Assembly: GCA_026390815.1 (NCBI GenBank)
Contig: JAPLFH010000057.1
Span: forward strand, 1-64,000
Origin: Ignavibacteriales bacterium
GTDB taxonomy: Bacteria; Bacteroidota; Ignavibacteria; Ignavibacteriales; SURF-24
Reading direction: 5' to 3'
DNA: 64,000 nucleotides
The notes under the pieces are model-generated. The model saw only the letters and a list, made by a program, of their open reading frames with translations, searched no databases and had not been told where the DNA came from. A program made the position numbers and the translations under genes. Positions 1 through 10,347 of the stretch are shown one piece after another. Within the stretch, counting starts at the first letter, position 1; each line of letters starts with the position of its first letter.

Positions 1-1
1 T

Positions 2-154
2 GTTGCAATGATATATGCATTTCTATTTGGCTTTGGAAAAATTATTCTTGGCAGTGCAATAACCGGAATCATATTTGTTATTTTTGGTTTTATCTTTGGT
101 TCAATCATTTATTTTGGAATGAAAAAACGTGGCTGGGAAACGTTAGTTAAATAA
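2..154 (+). CDS. C-terminal end of a membrane protein (partial)
   Basis: The open frame enters from the left edge and stops with TAA at 152-154, giving about 50 residues. They are strongly hydrophobic and glycine-rich (two membrane-spanning stretches separated by a short GSA turn) and end in a short basic tail, KKRGWETLVK. This is how many secondary transporters end, for example sodium/solute symporters. The frame lies 40 bases before a glycanase gene in the same direction, so a sugar or oligosaccharide transporter is a reasonable guess. The family cannot be named from the tail alone. Confidence 0.6.
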   Translation, partial: VAMIYAFLFGFGKIILGSAITGIIFVIFGFIFGSIIYFGMKKRGWETLVK

Positions 155-194
155 GTCATTCTTAACAATTAATCAGTACAGATAAAGTGTTATT

Positions 195-2009
195 ATGAAT
201 CAATCCTTTAAAAACATTAAATACTATTTGTTGATTTATTCTTTTTTATTATTGTTAGTTTCCGAATCAACTTTAGCAAAAAAATATTGGAGCGGTGAGG
301 TAAACACAAAACAGACTTATTTATATGGCAGAATTGAAGTGCGAATGAAATCGGCAGAAGCAAGCGGAGTTACATCTACGTTATTTACTTACAATACAAA
401 AAACTCCATTTACAATGAAATTGATATTGAAATTATGGGTCGCTACAATAATGAAGTTTCATATAATACTTTTGTTCCGGATCAAACCGGAAATCCGCAT
501 AGGCAAATTGTAAACTTTAATCCACATAGAGCATTCCACATTTACACAATTGAATGGACCCCAGACTATGTTGCCTGGTGTGTTGATGGCTTTGAAATAT
601 ATAGACAAAACGACGAGCGAATTAAAACATTAAACTTGCCGCAAAGTATAATGATGAATTTTTGGCCCCCCAATTCCGCAGATTGGGCAGGCACACTTGA
701 TGAAAGTAAATTACCTCTCTATGCATTTTATGATTGGGTTAAATACTATGAATATACACCGGGTACCGGAGATAATTTTACTTTAAAATGGCAGGATGAT
801 TTTAATTCTTTCGATCAAACCAAATGGTCTGCAAGCAACAGCACATTCGGAAGTAATCTTGCTGACTTTAAATCTTCAAACGTAGTTGTCGAAGATGGAT
901 ATTTAATTCTTTGTATGAAAAAGGAAGGAGAGACTGGTTACAGCGGTGGTCCAGTTAAAGATGTTGATATAGATGCTCCTTATTTGGTTTATACTAAAGC
1001 GTATAACAACAATGTCTCAATTTTTTTCTCAGAGGCTCTTGATAAAATTACCGCGGAAACGGTAGTTAATTATGTTATCCCCGGGGCAAATGTAAAAATT
1101 GCACAACTTGATTCGGATTTGCGAACGGTTCATTTAACAGTTGAGGGTCTTAATCCTTCGGGCAGCCAAAATCTAATTGTTAGAAGCATAAAGGATTTGG
1201 CAAATCCTGCAAATATGATGTCTGCTAAATCAATTATTATAAAATATTTTCCACTGTTGCCTCTAAAAATAAATTTAGGAGGTGATCTGTTCGGCGAATA
1301 CTTAGCCAGCCAGGATTGGGAATTTGGTAAAGACTATGGCAGCATTGGTGGTAAAATAATAAATAATAATTCGGAAATAACCGGAACTACAGAACCATAT
1401 ATTTATAAATCTGCTATTGATGGAATTACTTTTTTTAAGGCGAGAGTTCCAAATGGAATTTACAATATAATTTTAATGATGACTGAGACCGAATTTAATA
1501 ATTCGGGTTCAAGAGTATTTGATGTTTATTGTAATGGAAAACTTGAAACAGAAAATTTAGATGTTTTTCAGCAAGCCGGAATCAACGCTGCTTATGAAAA
1601 ACAGTTATCACACATTATTGTAAATGATGAACTGATAGAATTATTTTTCAAAGGTAAAGCAGGCAAACCAATTATAAGCGGAATAAAAATAGAACTAGTT
1701 CCAACAGATGTTAAGCTGGGTTTACCAAACATTCCATTGATTTTTAATATAGAAAATTTTCCTAATCCATTTAATCCAACAACTAAAATAAAATATGTTA
1801 TTCCAATGGATGCGTTTGTAAGCATTAAGGTTTTTGATACTCTTGGAAATGAAGTTGCTTCCTTGGTGAATGAACAAAAACAAAAGGGAAATTATGAAAT
1901 TGAATTTTCCGCAAATGATGGAAAAAGCAGGTTAGCAAGCGGAGTATACATTTGTAGTATTCAAGCTGGTGGACAAATAAAATCAACCAAAATGGTATTG
2001 TTAAAATAA
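195..2009 (+). CDS. Secreted GH16 beta-glucanase, circularly permuted (Fibrobacter-type), with T9SS sorting domain
   Basis: This is a predicted secreted endo-beta-glucanase, probably lichenase-like (beta-1,3-1,4-glucan). A signal peptide occupies residues 1-28. The GH16 catalytic motif EIDIE lies at 75-79 (nucleophile E75, acid/base E79). The usual N-terminal GH16 strand (LKWQDDFNSFDQTKW, about 199-213) follows the catalytic part instead of preceding it. That order, and segments such as YGRIEVRMK and DESKLPLYAFYDWVKYYEYTPG, match the naturally permuted Fibrobacter succinogenes lichenase as I recall it. After the GH16 domain come a Big_5-like Ig domain (about 255-345), a malectin-like domain (about 355-505) and a T9SS C-terminal domain with NPFNPTTKI (about 520-604). 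It opens a run of same-strand glycan genes. Substrate is inferred from the family. Confidence 0.88.
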   Translation: MNQSFKNIKYYLLIYSFLLLLVSESTLAKKYWSGEVNTKQTYLYGRIEVRMKSAEASGVTSTLFTYNTKNSIYNEIDIEIMGRYNNEVSYNTFVPDQTGNPHRQIVNFNPHRAFHIYTIEWTPDYVAWCVDGFEIYRQNDERIKTLNLPQSIMMNFWPPNSADWAGTLDESKLPLYAFYDWVKYYEYTPGTGDNFTLKWQDDFNSFDQTKWSASNSTFGSNLADFKSSNVVVEDGYLILCMKKEGETGYSGGPVKDVDIDAPYLVYTKAYNNNVSIFFSEALDKITAETVVNYVIPGANVKIAQLDSDLRTVHLTVEGLNPSGSQNLIVRSIKDLANPANMMSAKSIIIKYFPLLPLKINLGGDLFGEYLASQDWEFGKDYGSIGGKIINNNSEITGTTEPYIYKSAIDGITFFKARVPNGIYNIILMMTETEFNNSGSRVFDVYCNGKLETENLDVFQQAGINAAYEKQLSHIIVNDELIELFFKGKAGKPIISGIKIELVPTDVKLGLPNIPLIFNIENFPNPFNPTTKIKYVIPMDAFVSIKVFDTLGNEVASLVNEQKQKGNYEIEFSANDGKSRLASGVYICSIQAGGQIKSTKMVLLK

Positions 2010-2105
2010 AACTGGGTAATGTGATACCAGTTATTTTTAGTAATCAAATATTTATAATTGTACCAGAATCCAATTCCTTTATATAAAATGATGGTAATAA
2101 TTCAA

Positions 2106-4583
2106 ATGGAGTTTACTAAGAAAATATTATTCTTATTCTCAATTATCTTTAGTATAAGTTTTTCATTTTCATTACACGCGCAGGATGAACAATTTAAAAT
2201 CGTTTATCTCTCTCCATTACCAGGATCAATTTATAATTTGCCTCAAACCAATATCATCATTGCTACAAACGATTTAATTGATGAAAACAATTTTTTAAAT
2301 AATTCTGAATTGATAGTTCTCGGTTCTAAATCGGGGCAGCATACCGGTGAACTTATTGTAAGCGATGATAGAAAGACAATTGTTTTCAATGCTAATTTGG
2401 AATTTTTTGAAGAAGAAAGTATTACTGTGCAACTTCGTGGAGTTATTAAGGCGCAAAATGGAAAGGTAATTGATTCATTAGCTTTTAAATTTTGGGTTAA
2501 CAAAGCAAATTATAAATTCCAAATATCTTCTAACTATATGAAGGAATTTGAAAACAATTTTTACGCTAACAGCTCGAAGCAAAATCAAAATTATGAAGTT
2601 AATGCTCAATCAAACCTGGATAGTTTGCCTTCCGATTTTCCTAAATTTAGAATAACAGTCCGGGATAATCCTGATTCAGATTATATTTTCATAGGTACTA
2701 CTTCTGCCATAAATCCGTACATAATGATTTTAGATAACAATGGAAATCCGGTTTATTATAAACGAACAAGAAGTGGTACTTATGATTTCAAGGTTCAACC
2801 AAATGGTTGGCTGACTTATTATGATATGAAATCTTCGTTTTACTACGCAATGGATTCATCATATAATCTTGTTGATAGTTTTAAGTGCGGGAATGGGTAT
2901 TATACGGATTTGCATGAATTGCGATTACTGCCAAACGGTCATGCATTAATTCTAGGTGTTGATACCAAGACTATGGATATGAGTCGATTAGTAATTGGCG
3001 GAAGTACAACCGCTCTGGTAATTGGCAGCGTTGTTCAGGAGCTGGACAAAAATAAAAATGTGGTTTTCCAATGGTTGTGTTGGGATTACATTAATGTTAT
3101 TGATACTTATACTGACCCACGACAAAACTCATTCGATTTTTCTCATGGTAATGCAATAGAATTAGATGATGATGGAAATTTGTTAGTCTCATTTCGGAAT
3201 CTTCAGGAGATTACAAAAATAGATAGGGGAACCGGTAATATAATCTGGCGGCTGGGTGGGCGAAAAAATCAATTTAATTTTTTAAATGATACAATTGGTT
3301 TTTCCTGGCAGCATGCTGTTAGAAGATTAGCTAATGGTAATATTTTATTGTTTGATAATGGATTCAGACGCAATAATCCATCAATAATGTTTACCAGAGT
3401 AGTTGAATACAAACTTGATGAAAAATTGAAGACTGCTGAATTAATTTGGCAATGCAGGAATAATCCCGATGTCTATAGTATTGGATTAGGTTATGCGCAA
3501 AGATTAAAAAACGGAAATACATTTATCGGTTGGGGTTATACCTTTCCTACAATTACAGAAGTTCGTCCAGATGGTACTAAAGCATTTGAAATGTCATTCA
3601 AAGACAATTTGTTTACTTACCGGGCGTATCGCTTTCCATGGAAATCTAAATATCATTCTTTGGGAAAGCTTGAAATGTTAAACCTTGTAAACACATTCAA
3701 ACCGGTTGCTATAAATGATACAACCTCAGTTCTGGTGGTAATTAAAAATACACATGATAAACCAATTGCTATTAATTCAATAAAAAATCATTCAACCATC
3801 TTTTATACTCCATTAAATTTTCCCGTTACTATTCCTGCCGGTAATTTTATTGATTTAAAAATTTTCTTTAAGCCGATTGCCATTGGATATTTTTCGGATA
3901 CACTTGAAATTGATTATGATAGCGGCAAGGAAAATATTCTTTTATTCGGTGAATCGCCTGCTCCGGTGATAACTGCAAATGCCAACGAACTGGACTTTGG
4001 CGATGTTTTGATTAATCAAACTGTTTCTAAGCAAATATTAATTACAAATTCTTCAGTAAACAAATTAGTAATTGATTCATTAACTATAAGAACAAGACAA
4101 TTTATTACACCAAAAATATCACTTCCATATTCAATCAAAAGTGGTGATACACTTAAACTACAAATTTCTTTCAAGCCAGATTCCTTGATTACTTATTCTG
4201 ATTCCCTTTTCGTTTACACTAATTCTGATCCACGCATTTACAAAATCATATTAAAAGGAAATGCAATATTAACCGGCATAACTGCACAACAGAATTTAGC
4301 TCCTAAAGAATTTTCACTTAAACAAAATTTTCCAAATCCGTTCAATCAATCAACTATAATTCAATATGAAATAAGTGAACAGGTAAAAGTAAAAGTTAAT
4401 ATTTATAATTTGTTAGGACAGAATATAAAAACGCTTGTTGATGAAATCCAGCCAGCCGGTTACTATTCGATGAAATGGAAAGGAACGGATAATTCTGGTG
4501 TGACGGTTTGTAGTGGAGTATATGTGTATAGAATTCAGGCGGGTAATTATATTCTATCCAGAAAAATGTTAATGCTAAACTGA
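2106..4583 (+). CDS. Secreted arylsulfotransferase-like (ASST) beta-propeller protein with T9SS domain
   Basis: The protein belongs to the arylsulfotransferase (ASST) beta-propeller family and is probably exported to the cell surface. I chose the ATG at 2106 because it places a clean signal peptide (MEFTKKILFLFSIIF, cleaved near HAQ) at the N-terminus. An in-frame ATG at 2058 would add 16 residues ahead of it, and neither has a clear Shine-Dalgarno. Order: Ig-like Big_5 domain (about 30-135), propeller (about 175-520) with conserved His-containing blades (DLHELRLLPNGHAL, SHGNAIELDDDGN, WQHAVRRLANGN), two ASPM/HYDIN-like choice-of-anchor domains (about 530-750), and a T9SS sorting domain with NPFNQST. 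A paralogue lies at 12483-15374. Some ASST-fold proteins may not be sulfotransferases, so the reaction is uncertain. Family call is firm. Confidence 0.82.
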   Translation: MEFTKKILFLFSIIFSISFSFSLHAQDEQFKIVYLSPLPGSIYNLPQTNIIIATNDLIDENNFLNNSELIVLGSKSGQHTGELIVSDDRKTIVFNANLEFFEEESITVQLRGVIKAQNGKVIDSLAFKFWVNKANYKFQISSNYMKEFENNFYANSSKQNQNYEVNAQSNLDSLPSDFPKFRITVRDNPDSDYIFIGTTSAINPYIMILDNNGNPVYYKRTRSGTYDFKVQPNGWLTYYDMKSSFYYAMDSSYNLVDSFKCGNGYYTDLHELRLLPNGHALILGVDTKTMDMSRLVIGGSTTALVIGSVVQELDKNKNVVFQWLCWDYINVIDTYTDPRQNSFDFSHGNAIELDDDGNLLVSFRNLQEITKIDRGTGNIIWRLGGRKNQFNFLNDTIGFSWQHAVRRLANGNILLFDNGFRRNNPSIMFTRVVEYKLDEKLKTAELIWQCRNNPDVYSIGLGYAQRLKNGNTFIGWGYTFPTITEVRPDGTKAFEMSFKDNLFTYRAYRFPWKSKYHSLGKLEMLNLVNTFKPVAINDTTSVLVVIKNTHDKPIAINSIKNHSTIFYTPLNFPVTIPAGNFIDLKIFFKPIAIGYFSDTLEIDYDSGKENILLFGESPAPVITANANELDFGDVLINQTVSKQILITNSSVNKLVIDSLTIRTRQFITPKISLPYSIKSGDTLKLQISFKPDSLITYSDSLFVYTNSDPRIYKIILKGNAILTGITAQQNLAPKEFSLKQNFPNPFNQSTIIQYEISEQVKVKVNIYNLLGQNIKTLVDEIQPAGYYSMKWKGTDNSGVTVCSGVYVYRIQAGNYILSRKMLMLN

Positions 4584-4642
4584 TTTCAACTTTTTAGAGA
4601 AAGAATAAACGAATTCAAGATAAAATTAAATTAGAACAGAAC

Positions 4643-5518
4643 ATGAAAAAAACACATAACAATCCCTGTACATTAATATTGTTAATAATCGTTTCTTTCT
4701 TTTCACTTGTTGCGTGCAATAATTCACAACCAACTCCTCCTTCATTAAGCCCGGATGAAAATACTGGAACTATTGAATTCTCCGGGCTTAAATGGAAAAT
4801 AAAAGAAAGTAATGTTCCAGTTGGACCTGGTGGGAATTATTTTTCGGGAAGTAAGGAAGATGTTTGGGTTGATGCTTCGGGAAAACTTCACATGAAAATT
4901 TCTTTGAAAGATGATGTTTGGGCTTGCACAGAAATTTATACTGTAGTGCCAGTTAGTTACGGTACGTACATATTTTATCTTTCGAGTCGAGTGGATAGCT
5001 TAGACCCCAATGCGGTGCTGGGTTTGTTTACTTGGAATAACAACTCATCACAAACAGATGCGAATTCTGAAATTGATATTGAAATATCACGCTGGACAGA
5101 TCCGACAGCAAAAAATCTGCACTACTCGGTTCAACCTGTGTTTGGTCCGGATGTACCATCTGGAAGATATTCTGAAAGAAACTATCAAAAATACATGCAG
5201 CTAAAAGATATTTATTCTACTCATACTTTTATCTGGACTGATACCTTAGTTTCATTTGCAAGCTTCTATGGTAATGAAATCTCAACCCAACAGCAGATTG
5301 CCACTTGGAAATATTCTAACACTAATCCTGCCCGCCATACAATAATTGAAGGTCATAAATCCGACGCAATAAAAATTCCCAAACCAGGAACAGAAACCAA
5401 TTTACGGATTAATCTTTGGCTTGTATCTGGCAGTAACGGTTATGGCAAACCTCCATTATACAAGAAGGATGTTGAAGTGGTCATAGATAAAGTCGAATAT
5501 TTTCCAAACGGTAAATAA
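4643..5518 (+). CDS. GH16-like glycoside hydrolase lipoprotein
   Basis: A 291-residue lipoprotein with a lipobox LVAC (acylated Cys25) and a Pro/Ser/Thr linker, then a single jelly-roll domain of the GH16 type. The motif SEIDIEISRW places the catalytic acids at E143, D145 and E147, spaced as in GH16. Unlike the gene at 195, the domain order is conventional: the WKIKESN and KLHMKISLKDD strands come before the catalytic strand. There is no T9SS tail, so it should sit in a membrane by its lipid anchor, complementing the secreted glucanase upstream. Exact activity (laminarinase, lichenase or a non-catalytic binder) cannot be told from the sequence. Confidence 0.75.
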   Translation: MKKTHNNPCTLILLIIVSFFSLVACNNSQPTPPSLSPDENTGTIEFSGLKWKIKESNVPVGPGGNYFSGSKEDVWVDASGKLHMKISLKDDVWACTEIYTVVPVSYGTYIFYLSSRVDSLDPNAVLGLFTWNNNSSQTDANSEIDIEISRWTDPTAKNLHYSVQPVFGPDVPSGRYSERNYQKYMQLKDIYSTHTFIWTDTLVSFASFYGNEISTQQQIATWKYSNTNPARHTIIEGHKSDAIKIPKPGTETNLRINLWLVSGSNGYGKPPLYKKDVEVVIDKVEYFPNGK

Positions 5519-5760
5519 TTTTTATTCGCTGATGAGAGGAATTGCTTTTACAAATAAATTTATTGTATTATAGCCCTCTCAATTTTATTAAAGTTGAGCT
5601 AATAATTTATTTAGCTCTATTTGCTCGTTTACAGCAAAATAAATGCACTAACTGCATTTAACTAATTTTAGTGGTAATGGAGAATATTTTTACATCAGAA
5701 TTATTTAAGTTAAGTACAAAATTTGTACTTAATAATCTTTTAATAAAAAAGGAGTATCAT

Positions 5761-8325
5761 ATGAAAAGGTTTCTATACTTTTTCTTCATAATTGTTTTTA
5801 ACGCATCTGGTTTTGCACAGCAGTTAGTCGATGGATTCGACTCTGCACCTACAGATACAGCTTATTGGAATATGTTGATTGCCTATCCGGCTCAAGATAC
5901 TTTAATTCTGGATTATATAACAAGTCCGGTTAAGGTTGGTTCCGGCGCAATGAAAGTAACCTATCACACCTCCGGTTACGATTCCTGGGGTGGATTTGTG
6001 GGTATGGAACATTGGAATCCCGATACAGCATTAACTTACGATTTTTCAGAATATGATAGTATTAGCTTTTGGTACTATAATGAAAGACCAGCTGATCAAG
6101 CAGTTCCTTTCATTTTACGTTTATGTCTTTTTGATGTTAGTGATGCACCAAACGGAAATAATACATATGCACTAAATCAAGGTGCTGAAAAATATTTTTC
6201 ATTCCTAAATATTATGAAAACATCTCCTGGATGGAATTACGTCTCTATCCCATTAGTAAATAATGATAATATAGAAGGAAAAGGTTTTGCGCTTAGAACC
6301 TGGGGTGGTGGCAGCCTTGGTAATAATACTCTGGACCTTGATAAGATTAAGGGCTGGGTTTATGAATTTATTGTTGATGGTCAAACCACACAAATTGCCA
6401 GTGGCACTTTTATTATTGATAATCTTGAATTGAAAGGTCTTAAAAATAGGTCGTTGGTTTTCTTTAATGGCAAAAAAACCCCGGGGGATGTTTCATTGAT
6501 GGAAGGTAGAGGTGGATCTTGTGTGGTTTCAAATGAAGAGACTTCTAATCCTGCTACTCATTTATTTTCCCTTAAATGGACTACACCCGGACAATGGGAT
6601 GGTCCAATCTGGACTCTAAATAAATCAGCCAATCTTTCCAAAGTATGGCAAACAGATACGTTAAAATTTAAAATCAAAGCACCGGCAGGAATTGGTGATC
6701 TAAGAATTATTTTTCAGGATCCGGATGAAGATGGCGCAGCAACTTTAGACTATCCATTTGAAGCCGCTTACATTTTAGCTGCTGATGATGTTGGATATAA
6801 TGGAAGCTGGAAATCAATAAATATTCCGCTAAAAAGTTTTAATAGATATGCCGGAGTTTGGGATGATGCTACATCAGCACAAGTAGATGGTGTAATGGAT
6901 TCATCCAAGGTTCTGAAATTTAAAATTCTCCGGACTAACGATCAAAGATGGCAGAATCAAATTGTTTACTTAGATGAAATCTGGACCGGTAACCCCGTAT
7001 TTGATGTACTTGCGCCGGACGCACCACAAAATATTCAAGCAGTTGCCGGAACTTATAATAATTTAATTATCTGGGAAGATGTTCCATACGAAGATGGTGA
7101 AGTGTATGACGTTTATGTAAGTACACAACCCATTACAGACTTGACTTCTAAAAATGTAGATAGAATAGCAAAAAAAATTGCTGAAAATGTACAACAGGTT
7201 GAACACGTTTTAATTGCGCCGGCTATTGATCAAAACGTTACTTATCATTATGCAATTGTTTGTATTGATAAAGCTGGAAACGAAAGTATAATTGGTCAAT
7301 CAATGAGTGAGGTAACAAATTTGGCTAAAGGGGTTCCGGTTATTAATCCATCTGCACCAGCTAATTTTGTGGTAGATGGTGAGTTTAATGATTGGGATGG
7401 AATTGTGCCATTTAAAATTGCAAAATCAATTGGTACTGGTCATCAGGTAGATGGCAGCGGTCTTTTTATTGATAATGATGCAGATCTATCATTCGATATA
7501 TATCTTGCAACAGATAATGATTACCTGTATGTAGCCGGTAAAGTGGAAGATAATGTTGTTAAAGAAGATTCTGTTGACAATCCTGATCTTTCTTATTTAT
7601 ATGATGGCATAGATGTTTTCCTTGGATTGTATGATTGGAGAGGCGAATCGCATTCTGCTTATAAAAAAGGATCAGAGACAGATTATCATTTTCGTTTCTA
7701 TAAATATGGAACTATCCTGGATCAGCCAGGCGGTGGAAAAGTTTTGGAAATGACATCAACTGATTATTTTTGGGCGGAAAATTTTCCAACTGGTTATAGG
7801 TTTGAAGCAAAAATTCCTTTTACTAAAATCGCAGGTATTCTTGGAACCAGCCCCGTCTTTAAACCAGCAAAAGGTATGAGAATTCCTTTGGATTTAATTG
7901 GTAACGATAATGACAATAACCCTCCAGGTTATACACGTGAAGGTATATTAACATATTCGGCAAATAGTATGGATCAATCTTACCGTGATGTTTCTGTTTG
8001 GACTAACACCTGGATCGGCGATCAATGGACTGTGGGTGTGAATGATAATAAAGCTATTGTTTTAAATTATAAGCTTGAGCAAAACTATCCAAATCCATTT
8101 AATCCATCAACTGTTATTAGTTACAGTGTAAAAGAACCGGGTTTAGTTACACTAAAAATTTACAACGTGCTTGGTCAGGTTGTTAAGACTTTAGTTAATG
8201 AATCCAAACAAACCGGAATCTATTACGAAAAATTTGATGCTAGTACGCTATCAAGTGGCATCTATATTTATCAATTGAAAGCTGGGTCATTTAATAGTTC
8301 TAAAAAAATGATGCTGGTTAAATAG
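5761..8325 (+). CDS. Secreted multi-CBM protein (CBM11-like, Fn3, CBM9) with T9SS domain
   Basis: The start is set at ATG 5761, preceded by AAAAAGGAG and followed by a signal peptide (MKRFLYFFFIIVFNASGFAQ). An upstream in-frame start at 5671 would put an unrelated N-terminal extension before it. Reading order: a CBM11-like beta-sandwich (about 20-225, with YDSISFWYYN and GTFIIDNLELKG), a second similar sandwich (about 230-425), an Fn3-type domain (about 430-535), a CBM9-like domain beginning VDGEFNDWDG (about 550-750), and a T9SS sorting domain with NPFNPSTVISY. No catalytic motif is visible, so it is probably a surface glycan-binding or scaffold protein working with the neighbouring GH16 and GH43 enzymes. 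Confidence 0.8.
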   Translation: MKRFLYFFFIIVFNASGFAQQLVDGFDSAPTDTAYWNMLIAYPAQDTLILDYITSPVKVGSGAMKVTYHTSGYDSWGGFVGMEHWNPDTALTYDFSEYDSISFWYYNERPADQAVPFILRLCLFDVSDAPNGNNTYALNQGAEKYFSFLNIMKTSPGWNYVSIPLVNNDNIEGKGFALRTWGGGSLGNNTLDLDKIKGWVYEFIVDGQTTQIASGTFIIDNLELKGLKNRSLVFFNGKKTPGDVSLMEGRGGSCVVSNEETSNPATHLFSLKWTTPGQWDGPIWTLNKSANLSKVWQTDTLKFKIKAPAGIGDLRIIFQDPDEDGAATLDYPFEAAYILAADDVGYNGSWKSINIPLKSFNRYAGVWDDATSAQVDGVMDSSKVLKFKILRTNDQRWQNQIVYLDEIWTGNPVFDVLAPDAPQNIQAVAGTYNNLIIWEDVPYEDGEVYDVYVSTQPITDLTSKNVDRIAKKIAENVQQVEHVLIAPAIDQNVTYHYAIVCIDKAGNESIIGQSMSEVTNLAKGVPVINPSAPANFVVDGEFNDWDGIVPFKIAKSIGTGHQVDGSGLFIDNDADLSFDIYLATDNDYLYVAGKVEDNVVKEDSVDNPDLSYLYDGIDVFLGLYDWRGESHSAYKKGSETDYHFRFYKYGTILDQPGGGKVLEMTSTDYFWAENFPTGYRFEAKIPFTKIAGILGTSPVFKPAKGMRIPLDLIGNDNDNNPPGYTREGILTYSANSMDQSYRDVSVWTNTWIGDQWTVGVNDNKAIVLNYKLEQNYPNPFNPSTVISYSVKEPGLVTLKIYNVLGQVVKTLVNESKQTGIYYEKFDASTLSSGIYIYQLKAGSFNSSKKMMLVK

Positions 8326-8359
8326 AAACTCAAACTAATATTTAGTTGATTCTATAAAT

Positions 8360-10099
8360 ATGATAAATGTAATAAATAAAGGAATTATAGCTTGGATAGA
8401 AGTTGTTCTTCTATCCGGCTTTCTCCTTAGCCAGGAAGTAAATCCTGCAAAAACATTTTGCAATCCTCTTAACCTTAACTATAGGTTTATGATAGATGCA
8501 ATTGATGCGCGGGAAGCTGCCGATCCTGTAATTATATTGTTCAAGGGTGACTATTATCTTTTTGCTTCCAGATCCGGAGGCTATTGGTTCTCAAGTGATT
8601 TCCGGGATTGGAAGCTGGTTATTCCTACCGGTCTTCCAATTGAGGATTATGCCCCTGCAATTCTCGTAATTGATGATTCTGTTTATTACACAGCTTCCGG
8701 AACACCAGCTATATATGTAACTGCAGATCCCAAAAATGGTATATGGAAAAAGAGAGCTAATACAGAACCGTATGGTGATCCAGACCTTTTCCAGGATGAT
8801 GATGGAAGAGTTTATATGTATTCCGGCGTTTCAAATGTTAATGCCACTAAGTGTGTAGAACTTGATGTAAAAAATGGATTCGAGCCAATTGGAGTACCGG
8901 TAGATATTGTTTATCCAAATGCAAAAGAGCATGGTTGGGAAAGACGAGGAGATGATAATCTTCTTGACGAAAAACCCTGGATAGAAGGCTGCTGGATGAC
9001 AAAGTATAATGGTAAATATTATCTTCAATACTCTGCTCCTGGAACTGAATTCAAATCCTACGCTGATGGAATTTACCTTAGTGATAAACCACTTGGTCCT
9101 TTTACTTATATGCCTTATAGTCCTTTCTCCATTAAACCGAACGGGTTTGTTACTGGTGCAGGACACGCTTGTACCTTTAAAGATAAAACAGGAAATTGGT
9201 GGCGTATTGTTACTATGGTTGTTTCTGTAAAGCACGACTTTGAAAGACGACTTGGGTTATTCCCTGTTGGGTTTGATAAGGATGGTCAAATCTTTACGAA
9301 TACAATTTTTGGTGATTACCCGCAATATTTACCTGATGTTAAAACTAACCAAATAAAAAATAATTTTACCGGTTGGATGCTTCTTTCTAATAAAAAATAC
9401 GCTGAAGCTTCTTCTACATTACCTGGATATAGCGTGCAAAATGCAGTGGATGAAGATATAAAATCATATTGGGTTGCCAAAACCGGAAATGCTGATGAAT
9501 GGCTAATGATTGATCTTGGGAAAGTTTGTAAAATAAATGCAATACAAATTAATTTTGGTGAGCATAATACAATTCCCGATTTAGTGCAAGGACGAGCAAA
9601 TCAAATTTTTGAACAATATAAATTTGAAATATCATCAGATAATAAAAACTGGCTGCTACTTATTGATAAAAGTACGAATCAAACAGATGTTCCTCACGAT
9701 TATATTGAACTAATAAAACCCATAAGCGCCCGGTATATAAAGCTTATCAATGTTCAAACACCAGGTAAAGGTAATTTTTGTGTGCGCGATTTCCGGATAT
9801 TCGGGAATCCGGATGAAGTTAAGTTTACAAACGTAAAAACCTTTTCTGTAAATCGCGATTCAATTGATAGCCGTAATGCTTTAGTGAAATGGGAACCAGT
9901 TGCAAACGCGGACGGATATATAGTTAAGTATGGAATTGCCCCGGACAAATCATATAATCATTACCTGATTTATGATGAAATCAGTTTAGCTATTCACAGT
10001 TTAAATAAAGGAATTGAATATTTTTTTTCTGTTGAAGCGTTCGATAACGGTACCGAATATTATTACGGTGGTTATAATGATGTTAAAGATATGAAGTAG
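8360..10099 (+). CDS. GH43-like glycoside hydrolase with F5/8C carbohydrate-binding and Fn3 domains
   Basis: The N-terminal part (about 30-320) is a five-bladed propeller of GH43 type, usually arabinosidase, xylosidase or galactanase. The three expected acids are present: D55 in AADPVI (base), D140 in YGDPDLF (pKa modulator) and E209 in WIEGCW (acid). An F5/8 type C (discoidin) domain follows (about 335-470), with ASSTLPGYSVQNAVDE and WLMIDLGK, then an Fn3-like domain to residue 579. The N-terminus looks like a signal peptide (IIAWIEVVLLSGFLLSQ). There is no T9SS tail, unlike its upstream neighbours, so it may be periplasmic. It starts 34 bases after the CBM protein, consistent with one operon. 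Confidence 0.82.
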   Translation: MINVINKGIIAWIEVVLLSGFLLSQEVNPAKTFCNPLNLNYRFMIDAIDAREAADPVIILFKGDYYLFASRSGGYWFSSDFRDWKLVIPTGLPIEDYAPAILVIDDSVYYTASGTPAIYVTADPKNGIWKKRANTEPYGDPDLFQDDDGRVYMYSGVSNVNATKCVELDVKNGFEPIGVPVDIVYPNAKEHGWERRGDDNLLDEKPWIEGCWMTKYNGKYYLQYSAPGTEFKSYADGIYLSDKPLGPFTYMPYSPFSIKPNGFVTGAGHACTFKDKTGNWWRIVTMVVSVKHDFERRLGLFPVGFDKDGQIFTNTIFGDYPQYLPDVKTNQIKNNFTGWMLLSNKKYAEASSTLPGYSVQNAVDEDIKSYWVAKTGNADEWLMIDLGKVCKINAIQINFGEHNTIPDLVQGRANQIFEQYKFEISSDNKNWLLLIDKSTNQTDVPHDYIELIKPISARYIKLINVQTPGKGNFCVRDFRIFGNPDEVKFTNVKTFSVNRDSIDSRNALVKWEPVANADGYIVKYGIAPDKSYNHYLIYDEISLAIHSLNKGIEYFFSVEAFDNGTEYYYGGYNDVKDMK

Positions 10100-10347
10100 A
10101 ATGCAGAATAATCGAAACAGAACCATACAACAGAAATAACTGATATTAGAAGATAAAGAAAACGTATATAAGAAAGTTTATCAAAGATTATAAATTGAAT
10201 GAATGCTTTTCCAAAGGAAAATAATGGTAAAGGAATTAAGTTGTAAGATTTTTATAGCGCAATTATGAAATGTGCGCTGCTTATTTTGGTATAAATTTCT
10301 AAAAATCATTTTATATGTAAAAATAAAACCTAAATAAATTACTGAAT

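Noticed and set aside
8831-9235. Minus-strand frame of 134 codons inside the GH43 gene
   Set aside because: It opposes a strand with intact catalytic motifs, and its composition (Ile/Asn/Ser/Phe-rich, no domain) is that of an antisense shadow.
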